A DNA stretch of 64,000 bases from Salmonirosea aquatica (GTDB lineage Bacteria; Bacteroidota; Bacteroidia; Cytophagales; Spirosomataceae), in NCBI RefSeq assembly GCF_009296315.1, contig NZ_WHLY01000002.1, positions 1,364,001 to 1,428,000 of the forward strand, read 5' to 3'. Each line of letters begins with the position of its first letter. The first letter of the stretch is position 1. Below the pieces are notes generated by a model. The model did not search any database and had not been told where the DNA came from. It saw nothing but the letters and a program-made list of their open reading frames with translations. Shown one piece after another: positions 19,304-29,416 of the stretch. The position numbers were made by a program, and so were the translations under genes.

Positions 19304-22300
19304 ATGCCATTAAAACTACCCAATTACATCCCGGCTATTGCGCGGCAGATGGCTACCGGAGTCTTGCTTCAGTTTCTGTTTGTGGGGCTAGTGGCCGCTT
19401 CCGATGGAAGAAAACCGGAAGACCTCAAAGTAGGTAACGATTCACAAACCCTAGCTGCCGTGGCGGTTTCGGGGACGGTAAAAGGTGACGACGGAGCGAT
19501 AATCCCAGGCGTCAACGTCGTGGAGAAAGGTACCATGAACGGTATTTCCACCGATACGAAAGGCCAATACAAACTTGTAGTCGCCAGTGAGAAATCAATC
19601 CTGGTATTCAGCTACATTGGCTACAAATCTCAGGAAGTCCTGGTAGGAACACAAACCACTATCAATGTGACGCTGGTGTCAGAAAACCAGGCACTCGAGG
19701 AAGTGGTAGTGGTAGGATACGGTACGCAGCGCAAGGAAAGCGTAGTGGGGGCCATTACGCAGGTGGACAACAAGCAGCTCATGCGTTCGGGGACTTCCAA
19801 TATTACCAACGCCATCGCGGGCAAGCTGTCGGGAGTACTCACGATGCAAGACAGCGGTGAACCCGGCAACGACCACTCCGAAATTATCATCCGGGGTTTG
19901 TCGAGTTGGAACGGGTCGCAGCCCCTTATCATGGTGGATGGCGTCGAGCGCGATTTTAAGGATATGGATCCCAACGAAATCGCTACCATCTCGGTGTTGA
20001 AAGACGCGTCAGCTACGGCAGTTTTCGGAGCCAAAGGAGCTAATGGCGTGGTGTTGGTCACTACCAAAAGAGGCGCGTTCGGCAAGCCTAAACTTGATTT
20101 TACGGCCTCGTACGGTATGTCACGGGCCACCCGGATTCCGGCTCATATCAGCTCGTATCAGACGATGAGCATGTATAATGTAGCTTTAATGAACGGCCAG
20201 CAATTTACGGAATTGATTCCGCAGAATGTCCTGAACGAATACCAGAACCCTTCGACACCGCTGAATGCCTTGCGCTATCCGAACGTCAACTGGTTCGATA
20301 CGATGATCAAACCCTTTGCGGCCAATGCCAACGCCAACTTCAACGTGTCGGGGGGTACTGAATTTATCAAGTACTTCGCGTCGGTGGGCTACACCCACCA
20401 GGGAGATTTTTTCAAGGCATATCATAACGGCTACGACGATACCCGCTTCTGGTACGACCGCTTCAACTACCGCACCAACATCGATTTCAATCTTACCCAA
20501 AGTACCGTCCTCTCGCTAAATGTAGGCGGCGAAACGGGTGTTAAGAATCAGCCCAATGGTACCCCCTGGCGTAATTTGTACTCCACTGGTCCGTCGCGCT
20601 ACCCGGCGTATTTCCCCGAATGGGTGCTTGAGCAGGTTCCCGATCCCGACTACCCCGACGACCAGGGACGGCGGCTGGCCATGAACTTCGGTGAGTACAC
20701 GGGCAACCCCTACACATCCTTCAACCAGGGTTCTTTCAACCGTTATCTGGACTCCAAACTATTTTCGGATTTGATCCTAAACCAAAGTCTGGACTTCATT
20801 ACCAAGGGCCTTTCCGCCAAAGGCAAGGTATCCATGAGTACCTATTACCGCAACCGTACCTTAACGGCCTCCTATTCTTTCCCCGACTACCAGTTGAATT
20901 ACGACAAGATCGGCAGCGAAGAAAACCCCTGGTTCCGCAACGGGCAGGGCAACGAGATTTTCAAGCAGGGACCACTGGACATCAACGTAGGTAGTTTGGA
21001 AAACGACTATTACAAGGATATGTACTACGAGCTTTCCATGAGCTATAACCGTAGCTTCGGGAAGCACACCGTGTCCGGTCTGGCTCTGGCCAACCGTCAG
21101 CAAAAGAACAAAGACACTCAATTCCCCTACTACAACCAGGCGTTGGTCGGTCGGGCTACCTACGACTTCGCTAATAAGTATCTGGTAGAAGTTAACGTGG
21201 GACTTACGGGTTCAGAACGTTTCGCGCCCGGCAACCGCTACGGTTTTTTCCCGTCGGGAGCCGTGGGCTATATGCTTTCGGAGGAGCGATTCATCAAAGA
21301 CAACCTACCCTGGATCAGCAAATTAAAGGTTCGCTATTCCGACGGTATCGTGGGCAGCGACATCGCAGACAACCGCTGGCTGTATCTCAGCAATTATTTC
21401 AAGGATAGCCGGGGGTACATTCATGAAGATCTGGGAGCCAACTCAACCGCCCAGTGGGAAGAAGCGCGGAAGCGGGATATCGGCCTGGAACTGGGACTTT
21501 GGAACGATAGCTTTACGTTCAGCGTCGATGTGTTCGACGAGCAGCGTGACAAAATGCTGTTGGTACCCCGCACCGTCACGATGCTGGTGGGTAACTCGTT
21601 CAAGGAACTCAACCTGGGTAGTCTTAAGAAGCACGGGATAGAACTCGAAACCGAATACCGCAAGAACACGGCGTCGGGCATCAACTTTTTCGTCCGGGGA
21701 ATCTTTGGATTCAACGAAAACCGCATCCTCTACAAAGATGACCTTCCCTTTGCCGCCGACTACCAGAAGAATCAGGGTAAACCGCTGGGGGCACAACTCA
21801 GCGGCGTGGAACTTACCGGCACCGGGTACTACACTTCCGTCGATGACATTCACAACAACGTGTCGGCCATCGACGTGAGCCGGCTCAATGTGGGGGACTA
21901 CAAGTACCTGGATTTCAACGGCGACGGTAAAATTACAAGTCTTGACAAGTACCCCATTCGCGGCTCCGACTACGCGCCACTCACGTATTCGTTCTCTTCG
22001 GGATTCTCCTACAAAAAGTTCGATTTCAACTTCCTCTTCACGGGTAACATCGGCAAGTACGTTGAATTCAACCAACCCTACGAAGTAGAGTTTATCAAAG
22101 GCGACTGGCGGGTACACGCCTCGCAACTCGACTACTGGACGCCCACCAATGGTGCGACTAACCACGCCACGCTGCATTACTCAGCGGGTGGTAGTACCGA
22201 AAACCTTTTCTGGGGTGGAGGTGAAGCCGACCGGGGTTTTGACATCATGGTCGAGAACCGCTTCTGGCGCAATGCCGACTACCTGCGGTTGAAGGAGGTT

Positions 22301-22495
22301 TATGCGGCCTACACCTTCAATTCCAAAACCCTGAAAAGAGTGTTGGGAACCAATAACCTGCTCTTCTTCGTGACCGCCAACAACCTCTGGACCAAAACCA
22401 GGCTGATCGAAGGCGACCCTGAGCGCAAGGACTTCAACCAGGGCTTTTATCCCCAAATGACCGCAATCAAATTTGCCGTTCGGGCCTTATTCTAA
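19304..22495 (+). CDS. SusC/RagA family TonB-linked outer-membrane transporter (pair 1)
   Basis: TonB-dependent outer-membrane porter of 1063 residues that imports nutrients bound by its SusD partner. Order: hydrophobic export signal, carboxypeptidase-regulatory-like domain (VSGTVKGDDG to FSYIGYKSQEV), a TonB-box-like stretch EEVVVVGYGTQRKE, plug domain (IIIRGLSSWNGSQPLIMVDGV, ISVLKDASATAVFGAKGANGVVLV), then a long beta-barrel ending in KFAVRALF. ATG 19304 (MPLKLPNYI) is chosen over a TTG at 19280. Its stop is 2 bases before the SusD start. Confidence 0.95.
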   Translation: MPLKLPNYIPAIARQMATGVLLQFLFVGLVAASDGRKPEDLKVGNDSQTLAAVAVSGTVKGDDGAIIPGVNVVEKGTMNGISTDTKGQYKLVVASEKSILVFSYIGYKSQEVLVGTQTTINVTLVSENQALEEVVVVGYGTQRKESVVGAITQVDNKQLMRSGTSNITNAIAGKLSGVLTMQDSGEPGNDHSEIIIRGLSSWNGSQPLIMVDGVERDFKDMDPNEIATISVLKDASATAVFGAKGANGVVLVTTKRGAFGKPKLDFTASYGMSRATRIPAHISSYQTMSMYNVALMNGQQFTELIPQNVLNEYQNPSTPLNALRYPNVNWFDTMIKPFAANANANFNVSGGTEFIKYFASVGYTHQGDFFKAYHNGYDDTRFWYDRFNYRTNIDFNLTQSTVLSLNVGGETGVKNQPNGTPWRNLYSTGPSRYPAYFPEWVLEQVPDPDYPDDQGRRLAMNFGEYTGNPYTSFNQGSFNRYLDSKLFSDLILNQSLDFITKGLSAKGKVSMSTYYRNRTLTASYSFPDYQLNYDKIGSEENPWFRNGQGNEIFKQGPLDINVGSLENDYYKDMYYELSMSYNRSFGKHTVSGLALANRQQKNKDTQFPYYNQALVGRATYDFANKYLVEVNVGLTGSERFAPGNRYGFFPSGAVGYMLSEERFIKDNLPWISKLKVRYSDGIVGSDIADNRWLYLSNYFKDSRGYIHEDLGANSTAQWEEARKRDIGLELGLWNDSFTFSVDVFDEQRDKMLLVPRTVTMLVGNSFKELNLGSLKKHGIELETEYRKNTASGINFFVRGIFGFNENRILYKDDLPFAADYQKNQGKPLGAQLSGVELTGTGYYTSVDDIHNNVSAIDVSRLNVGDYKYLDFNGDGKITSLDKYPIRGSDYAPLTYSFSSGFSYKKFDFNFLFTGNIGKYVEFNQPYEVEFIKGDWRVHASQLDYWTPTNGATNHATLHYSAGGSTENLFWGGGEADRGFDIMVENRFWRNADYLRLKEVYAAYTFNSKTLKRVLGTNNLLFFVTANNLWTKTRLIEGDPERKDFNQGFYPQMTAIKFAVRALF

Positions 22496-22497
22496 AC

Positions 22498-24360
22498 ATG
22501 ACTCCTATGAAAATCAAAAAATTAAGTACGCTGTTACTGGCTTCAGCGCTGGTAACCGTACTCATGGCAGCCTGTAAAGAGGACTTTCTGGACAAATCGC
22601 CGGAATCGGGGCTGGATACCGAGGAAGTGTTCAGTAAGTACGACAACTTCAAGCGGTTTTTCGATACCATTTACGAAGGCACCAAACTGGATGGTACCAC
22701 TTGGCGGGACTACAATATCAAGACCGCTTTTTCGCTCTACTTCAATTTTTGGGATCAAAAATACACCCTGGAATCACTCACCGACATGAGTGATATGGGC
22801 CGGTCGATGGACGCGCAGGTCGTCAAAGCGGGTTCAGTTTCGGCGGTAATTAACAAGATGACCTACGATCAGGCCCGGCGACCCGTCCTGGGGTCAATGT
22901 TTCAGATTATCCGTATCTGTAATATGTCGTTGGCCAACATCGATAAGTTGACGGGTGTGAACGCCGAGGATATCAACGATTTCAAAGGGCAGTCACATTT
23001 TATCCGTGCCTTTGCCCATTTCACACTGTTCCGGCTTTGGGGCGCCATGCCGTACCTAACCACCGTAATTGGCCCTGACGACCAGTGGGATGTTGCCCGG
23101 CTGTCCAAGCGCGAGACCCTGCTGCGGATCGCGGCGGATATGGACTCAGCGGCCACTTTCTTCGCAAAGGCCGACCTGATGCGCCGCGACCCAGGTCCTG
23201 GCGTGGCGGGTCACCTGAATAGTCCCAATCAGTTCCGGCCCGGCGGCGTCGCGGCCAAAGCCATGAAAGGACGCGCGCTACTGTATGCCGCCAGTCCGCT
23301 TAACAACGAACAGGGGATTAAGGACTGGGAAGCAGCCGCCGCTGCCAACTGGGAGGCTATCAAAATCGCCGAGAGCTTCGGCTTCGATCTGCTGTCCCTG
23401 GCCGACTATAAGAAAAACTACATCGGTACCACCTATTCCAACGAACAGCTTTGGGCCTGGTACGCTGGTACCAAAACGTACAATACCGGTGATTTGGCAG
23501 GCTTAAATAACGGAATATTTGGCGCTTCGAAGACCAGTTTCTCCGGCGAATCACCCACGCAGAATACTGTGGACAAGTTCGAAACCAAGTGGGGGGAACC
23601 CCTCAATACGGCCGCTGACCGGCAGGCCGCTATTGCTGCAGGGCACTACAACGACCAAGACCCTTACGCAAACCGCGACCCCCGCTTCTATATCGATATC
23701 ATTTATAATACGGCACCGGTGCCGGGCTATGGCAAAGCCCAGATCTATTACGAAACCGTCAATGGGGCTGCCAACTATGGCCAGTTGCTGGATCAATCCT
23801 ACGCCGGAATCACCAAGACGGGCTACTACCTGCGTAAGACCTGGGGCGAGCAGAGTGTCAACAACAAGACTACGCCCCAGTACACCGATCCGATCATCCG
23901 ATTGGGCGAATTGTATCTCAACTACGCCGAAGCCGCCAACGAAGCCTACGGTCCCAACGGTATGGCACCCGGCGCGAGCATGACAGCCCTTCAGGCCCTC
24001 AACAAAATCAGGAAACGGGCGGAAATGCCTGACGTATTGGACGCTTATACAGGTTCAAAGGATGCACTCCGGGAGCGCATCAAGAACGAGCGGACGATCG
24101 AACTGTGCTTCGAAGGGTCACACTACTACCACGACATCCGTCGCTGGAAGGACGCCCCGGAAGTGATGACGAGTACGCTCATCGGGATGGACATCGAGAA
24201 AGTTCCGGTTAGCAAGACCTACCCTACCGGCTTCAAGTATATCCGGCAGCCTTTGCCAGCGACGCGTCAGGTGAAGTGGAAAGACGCCATGTACTACTTT
24301 CCGTTCAATACCGACGACACGTACAAAATGAAAAACTTTACTCCCAACGTCGTTTGGTAG
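22498..24360 (+). CDS. SusD/RagB family lipoprotein (pair 1)
   Basis: Surface nutrient-binding lipoprotein that caps the SusC barrel. Lipobox TVLMAAC with the cysteine at residue 26 (or 23 from the second ATG at 22507). The SusD fold shows in FKGQSHFIRAFAHFTLFRLWGAMPY, PNQFRPGGVAAKAMKGRALLY and the C-terminal ERIKNERTIELCFEGSHYYHDIRRW. 620 residues, within the family range. Starts 2 bases after its SusC. Confidence 0.95.
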   Translation: MTPMKIKKLSTLLLASALVTVLMAACKEDFLDKSPESGLDTEEVFSKYDNFKRFFDTIYEGTKLDGTTWRDYNIKTAFSLYFNFWDQKYTLESLTDMSDMGRSMDAQVVKAGSVSAVINKMTYDQARRPVLGSMFQIIRICNMSLANIDKLTGVNAEDINDFKGQSHFIRAFAHFTLFRLWGAMPYLTTVIGPDDQWDVARLSKRETLLRIAADMDSAATFFAKADLMRRDPGPGVAGHLNSPNQFRPGGVAAKAMKGRALLYAASPLNNEQGIKDWEAAAAANWEAIKIAESFGFDLLSLADYKKNYIGTTYSNEQLWAWYAGTKTYNTGDLAGLNNGIFGASKTSFSGESPTQNTVDKFETKWGEPLNTAADRQAAIAAGHYNDQDPYANRDPRFYIDIIYNTAPVPGYGKAQIYYETVNGAANYGQLLDQSYAGITKTGYYLRKTWGEQSVNNKTTPQYTDPIIRLGELYLNYAEAANEAYGPNGMAPGASMTALQALNKIRKRAEMPDVLDAYTGSKDALRERIKNERTIELCFEGSHYYHDIRRWKDAPEVMTSTLIGMDIEKVPVSKTYPTGFKYIRQPLPATRQVKWKDAMYYFPFNTDDTYKMKNFTPNVVW

Positions 24361-24384
24361 TCCCAACTCTCTAAACAGACCATC

Positions 24385-27300
24385 ATGAGATTAATTTTCC
24401 CGTACACTCTGCGTTGTGTGTTGGCACTGCTGGTACTTTGCCTCGGAGCGACTTCCGAACTCAGCGCCCAGAACAACGCAAAAAAAGCCAAGCCCGTTAC
24501 TATCAGTCTGAAAGTAACCGACGAACAGGGCAACCCCATTCCTAACGCTGCCGTTGTGGTAGGTGAAGGCAACATTCATGCTGAAACGGATGAAACAGGT
24601 ACCTTCTCCTTCCAGGCATTGCCTGAGAACTTCGTTACGGTCAGTTCCTATGGCTTCCACAAGTCAGTTTCATTGGTAGGTACCCTGGTAGCCAACAATG
24701 TGCTGGAGCTTAAAAGGTCCAAGCTGTTCAACACTTCGGAGGATGAGGTACCCCTACCCTTTATGGATTTCAAACGGCGCAAACTCTCGGGTGCCTATAG
24801 CGTACTGCGAACCTCCGATTTGGAAAAATATCCCACTAATGACCTGCGGAATGCTTTTACCGGACTGGTACCTGGCCTCGAAGTTATCGAGCGCGATGGT
24901 TCAACGGGACTGAATGCCGAGGAAGAACTGGGAAATTTTCGGGTAACTGAGAAAATCAGCCTCGCCACCCGGGGGCGCAGTCCGATTTTCATCATAGACG
25001 ACGTCCCAACCGACATCACCGAGATGCCCCTCGACCCGCAGGAAATTGAATCGGTCACGGTTATTAAAGATATTGTAGGTAAAGCCATGCTCGGTCCCCG
25101 GGGTGCGGACGGCATCATTTACATCAAGACCAAGCGCGGCAAGGCCAACGAGCGCGTCCTAACCGTCAACGCCGAGCAGGGCGTCAGCCGGGTAGACCGT
25201 TTTCCTGGCTGGGCCTCCGGGGCCGATTACGCCCGGCTGAACAACCAGGCCCGCACGAATAGCGGCCTGGCGCCTTTGTACGACGATACGGCCATTAGCG
25301 AATATGCCAAAAACGATCCGTACAGTTTCAAGTACCCCAGCGTGGATTTCCGGCAGTTGATGCTGAAAGATTCCAAATCGTTCCGCCGGGTCAACCTTTC
25401 CTCAACGGGCGGTAACGAAACCGTGCAGTATGGCGCGTACCTGGGCTACAACGGGGAGGGCGACATTTTCAACTTGGGCAAGATATCGGATTACAACCGT
25501 ATCAACGTCCGTTCGAACATCGACGTTAAAATAAATGATTTGATTAAAGTGAAAGTCGATTTCTTCGGAGGCCTGAACATCCGCCGTTCACCCAACTACG
25601 GCTATAATTCTAACTTCACCAGCGACGATGGCAATGTTAACACGGCCCTTGATCTGGTCGAATTCAACTCAGCCATCGGCGATATTACCGACACGCCGCC
25701 CATCGCTTTCCCGATCTACGCGGCCTTCGGCGACAACGCTCAGGCTCCCTGGTATGCGGTGAGTGCCAATACCGCTTACCGCGACAATCCCATCGGGAAT
25801 CTGGTCCACAATGGCTACTACAATGAAACCGGACGCACAGGGGCATCCAATCTGACGTTCGATTATGATTTGAAGGAAGTTATACCGGGTTTGAAATCCA
25901 AAACCTTCGTGGGCTTCAACATTTTCAACAGTGTACGTATCGGCAAGGCTGAAAACTACATCGCCTACATCGTCACACCGGGCGTAACCGCTTCGGGTGC
26001 CGATACGATCAGCCTTTCCAAGGTACACGACGGAACCGACCTGGCCGAGCAAGCCAAGCTCCACGATTACTACTCGCAACGTTTCGTGGTATACGAAAAT
26101 CTGAGCTACGAAAAGCAATGGGGCAATCATGATGTCCAGGTTGGGGCAACCTATTACTTGGGTAAGGTATCCAAAAACGGTATCGAGGAACCCCAGCGCC
26201 AGCAAAATGCCGTAATGACGGGCGTTTATTCATTGAAAGACAAGTACTTTGTGCAGGGTGTGCTCAACTACGCAGGTACCTATAGTTTTGCCAAGAGTAA
26301 GCGCTACGCCATGTTTCCGTCGGCGGGCTTGGGCTGGGTGATTTCGGAAGAAAGCTTTCTCTCGAATGTAAAAGCGATCAACTATCTAAAACTCCGCGCT
26401 GAGGCGGGTATCATAGGTTACGAAAGCTTCCTGACGCCTTTCCTCTACCTGGATCGCTGGGGCGTCAATTCTTCGGGTTCAGCCTTTGGCCCCTACTCTA
26501 CCAACCAGTGGTTTGGCACCAACACCGACAACGCCGTGTACCGTACCACCGCCAATCGCATTGGCAATCCCGACCTGACCTGGGAAAAGCGCAAGGAAGT
26601 CAGCATTGGCCTGGATGCTTTGCTCTTTAACCGTAAGATATCGGTTGAAGCCAATTACTACAACAATCTTCGCGATGGCATGGTGAGCCAATTGTTCAAC
26701 ACCGTTCCCTATACGGCAGGAATCTCTAACGCCCGGCCCTGGTTCAACTACAACAAAATCAGGTACTACGGGTTGGAAACGTCTCTCCAGTATACAGACA
26801 AAATCGGGGCCTTGCGGTTTTCGATCGGGGCCAATGCCACGGTGCAGAACAGCAAAATCCTGAAATTCGATCAGCCCAACTATCGCTTCGATTACCAGTC
26901 GCGCATCGGTCAGCCCGTCGACGCCTACTACGGTCAGACCTACCTGGGTAAATTTGCCAGTGATGCCGAAACCCAGGCCGTACCCCAGATTTATGACGAG
27001 ACGCTGCAACAAGGCGACCTCAAGTACCTGGATAAAAACGGCGATGGCGTCGTGGACGACAACGATCAAAGTCAGATCGGCCACACCACGCCCCGTCTCT
27101 TCTACGGGCTTAACCTGCGCCTCGGCTACCGGAATTTCGATCTGACGGTCATTGGTGCCGGACGGGCGGGTTACGATATTCCTATGACCAACAAGTACTT
27201 CTGGAACGGCTGGGGCGACAATAATTTCTCCAACTTCACCCGCGACAACATCGGCGGAGACTATCCCCGCCTGACCTACTACAAAGTGAATAACAACTTT

Positions 27301-27546
27301 GTGGCATCGGATTTCTGGTTGAAAAGCGGTGGTTTCTTCAAGGTTCAAAACGTGGAACTGGCCTACACCGTCCCCCTGAGCGCGGGCAATCTCATGGGTA
27401 TTCGCGGCCTGCGGGTATATGTGCGCGGGGCCAACCTGCTGACACTTTCCAAAATCAAAGATGTCGATCCCGAATCCATTAACTCGGGTGTGACGGTCAA
27501 TCCCTTGTTCAGGACTTTTTCCACGGGTCTTAAACTTACTTTTTAA
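24385..27546 (+). CDS. SusC/RagA family TonB-linked outer-membrane transporter (pair 2)
   Basis: Second SusC-like porter, 1053 residues, 24 bases after SusD 1. Signal peptide MRLIFPYTLR to SELSAQ, then a carboxypeptidase-regulatory-like domain (VTISLKVTDEQGNPIPNAAV). The usual VVVGYGTQ segment is missing; a TSEDEVPLPFMDFKRR stretch replaces it, and the plug reads RSPIFIIDDVPTDITEMP and VTVIKDIVGKAMLGPRGADGIIYI. The barrel ends in FSTGLKLTF. More diverged than pair 1, so probably a different ligand or a helper role. Confidence 0.94.
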   Translation: MRLIFPYTLRCVLALLVLCLGATSELSAQNNAKKAKPVTISLKVTDEQGNPIPNAAVVVGEGNIHAETDETGTFSFQALPENFVTVSSYGFHKSVSLVGTLVANNVLELKRSKLFNTSEDEVPLPFMDFKRRKLSGAYSVLRTSDLEKYPTNDLRNAFTGLVPGLEVIERDGSTGLNAEEELGNFRVTEKISLATRGRSPIFIIDDVPTDITEMPLDPQEIESVTVIKDIVGKAMLGPRGADGIIYIKTKRGKANERVLTVNAEQGVSRVDRFPGWASGADYARLNNQARTNSGLAPLYDDTAISEYAKNDPYSFKYPSVDFRQLMLKDSKSFRRVNLSSTGGNETVQYGAYLGYNGEGDIFNLGKISDYNRINVRSNIDVKINDLIKVKVDFFGGLNIRRSPNYGYNSNFTSDDGNVNTALDLVEFNSAIGDITDTPPIAFPIYAAFGDNAQAPWYAVSANTAYRDNPIGNLVHNGYYNETGRTGASNLTFDYDLKEVIPGLKSKTFVGFNIFNSVRIGKAENYIAYIVTPGVTASGADTISLSKVHDGTDLAEQAKLHDYYSQRFVVYENLSYEKQWGNHDVQVGATYYLGKVSKNGIEEPQRQQNAVMTGVYSLKDKYFVQGVLNYAGTYSFAKSKRYAMFPSAGLGWVISEESFLSNVKAINYLKLRAEAGIIGYESFLTPFLYLDRWGVNSSGSAFGPYSTNQWFGTNTDNAVYRTTANRIGNPDLTWEKRKEVSIGLDALLFNRKISVEANYYNNLRDGMVSQLFNTVPYTAGISNARPWFNYNKIRYYGLETSLQYTDKIGALRFSIGANATVQNSKILKFDQPNYRFDYQSRIGQPVDAYYGQTYLGKFASDAETQAVPQIYDETLQQGDLKYLDKNGDGVVDDNDQSQIGHTTPRLFYGLNLRLGYRNFDLTVIGAGRAGYDIPMTNKYFWNGWGDNNFSNFTRDNIGGDYPRLTYYKVNNNFVASDFWLKSGGFFKVQNVELAYTVPLSAGNLMGIRGLRVYVRGANLLTLSKIKDVDPESINSGVTVNPLFRTFSTGLKLTF

Positions 27547-27557
27547 CGTAACTCGCT

Positions 27558-29357
27558 ATGAAATCAATGTATAAGAGTGCACGAAGCACCGCTTTCCTTC
27601 TTCTGATTGGTACATTGCTGGCTTCCTGCGTCGATTATCTCGACCCCTACCCCAATGGCAATCGCGATTCGGAAGATCTCTGGCAGTATCAGGACATGGT
27701 GCAGGGCCTGGTGGGTCAATGCTACGACTTCATGCCCCGCAACTACAACGACAACGAAGGGGTGTACCTCGACGGTGCCTCCGACGATGTAGTCATCACC
27801 AGTACTACCAACAACATAACGCGCCTGGCGGTCGGTTCTTTACCTACCAGCCAGGACCCCTTCCGCACTTACTGGGACCGCGACTACCGGGCCATTTATT
27901 CGGTCAATCTGTTCCTGAAAGACCGCCGGGGCTACAACACCCGTTTCCTGGTCGATATCCATTTGGACAGCTTGGTCAAGAATCGCTTACAGGGCGAAGC
28001 CTTTGCGCTGCGGGCCTGGTTTCAGTGGGATTTGTTACAAAAATTTGGCGGCAAAGGCATGGACGGCCAGATGTTGGGGTACCCCATCGTGCTCGAACCG
28101 GTCGATATTGGAAAGGAAGTCAACTTTGCCCGCAGCCCCTACGACGAATGCGTGAAGCAGATTCTGGCCGATTGCGATTCTGCCTACAAGTACCTGCCTA
28201 TCGCCCACCGTGACTTCCTGGTACCCAACATCAACGACCGCGCCTACGCCGGCGCAAGGTACTGGGGCCGCTTCGACGGCATCACCACGCGGGCTATCAA
28301 GGCCCAGGTGTACCTGACCTGGGCAAGTCCCCGGTTCAATCCCGGCAATGACCTGACCCGCTGGGACATGGCCGCGAAGTATGCCAAGGAAGTGATGGAC
28401 TTCAAAATGAACACCGACGCTGTGAGCAAGGGCTTTACCAAAAACAAGGCCGTCAACTGGTTCGATCCCAATTTTCCGGGTATAATTTTCAGCTCACGTT
28501 ACCAGAACGCCAACGACGCCATGGAGAGGATGTTCTACCCGGGAGGCTTCCAGGGTACCGGCTCGGTGGGTGCCACGCAGGAACTGGTCGATGCGTTTCC
28601 GATGAAGAACGGCTACCCGATCACCGATCCCAAAAGCGGATACGATCCTACCAAGCCTTACGAAAACCGCGATCCACGTTTTTACAGCACCATCTTCTAC
28701 AATAATGCCAAAGCGGTGAAGATCAATACGTCCAACGTCATGTATACGTTCGAGAACTGGCTCAATGGCAAAGATGCCGCCGGTCCACCCGTAAACAGCC
28801 GCACCAATTACCATATCAAAAAGATGGTTTTCATGGGCCTCAACTTCTCTGACAACTCCATCAACCGGCAGCCGCACGCCAAGTTCTTCCTTCGCTGGTC
28901 GCACATGGTACTGGCCTTTGCTGAGGCAGCCAATCAGGTGGAAGGGCCCAACGGTAGCAAGTACGGCCTTTCGGCCAAGGAGGCCATGGGGTACCTTCGC
29001 TCCCGCGACACACCCGACGGAGGGAAAGGATTCACCACTGACCCCTACCTGACCGAAGTAGCCGATGCCGGGAAAGCGGCCTTTACGGAGTTCATCCATA
29101 ACGAACGTCGGCTCGAACTTTGTTTCGAGGGGCAGCGCTTTTATGACCTGCGCCGCTGGTCTACCAGCCTGGATGTCCTCAACAAACCGGTACACATGGC
29201 CCGAATCACTAAAAATGACGACAACACCTTCACGTACGATCTGACGGTACCCGTCGAAACGCGCTCGTTCAAATCGGCCTACCTACCCATTCCTTACGAT
29301 GAAGTGCTGCGGATGAGTAATCTGGTGCAAAACGAAGGCTGGGACGCCTGGAAATAA
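27558..29357 (+). CDS. SusD/RagB family lipoprotein (pair 2)
   Basis: Surface lipoprotein of 599 residues; lipobox TLLASC with cysteine 24. Family segments are LQGEAFALRAWFQWDLLQKFGG, YENRDPRFYSTIFYN and FIHNERRLELCFEGQRFYDLRRW. It follows SusC 2 by 11 bases and must partner with it. Ends with LVQNEGWDAWK. Confidence 0.95.
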   Translation: MKSMYKSARSTAFLLLIGTLLASCVDYLDPYPNGNRDSEDLWQYQDMVQGLVGQCYDFMPRNYNDNEGVYLDGASDDVVITSTTNNITRLAVGSLPTSQDPFRTYWDRDYRAIYSVNLFLKDRRGYNTRFLVDIHLDSLVKNRLQGEAFALRAWFQWDLLQKFGGKGMDGQMLGYPIVLEPVDIGKEVNFARSPYDECVKQILADCDSAYKYLPIAHRDFLVPNINDRAYAGARYWGRFDGITTRAIKAQVYLTWASPRFNPGNDLTRWDMAAKYAKEVMDFKMNTDAVSKGFTKNKAVNWFDPNFPGIIFSSRYQNANDAMERMFYPGGFQGTGSVGATQELVDAFPMKNGYPITDPKSGYDPTKPYENRDPRFYSTIFYNNAKAVKINTSNVMYTFENWLNGKDAAGPPVNSRTNYHIKKMVFMGLNFSDNSINRQPHAKFFLRWSHMVLAFAEAANQVEGPNGSKYGLSAKEAMGYLRSRDTPDGGKGFTTDPYLTEVADAGKAAFTEFIHNERRLELCFEGQRFYDLRRWSTSLDVLNKPVHMARITKNDDNTFTYDLTVPVETRSFKSAYLPIPYDEVLRMSNLVQNEGWDAWK

Positions 29358-29416
29358 TTGACTGATACAAAAAAATCAAGAATTCATTGGCGTATCCTTA
29401 AACCGCTCAATTCAAC

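Noticed and set aside
26479-27348. Minus-strand frame of 289 codons
   Set aside because: Opposite SusC 2, low-complexity valine/glycine-rich shadow.
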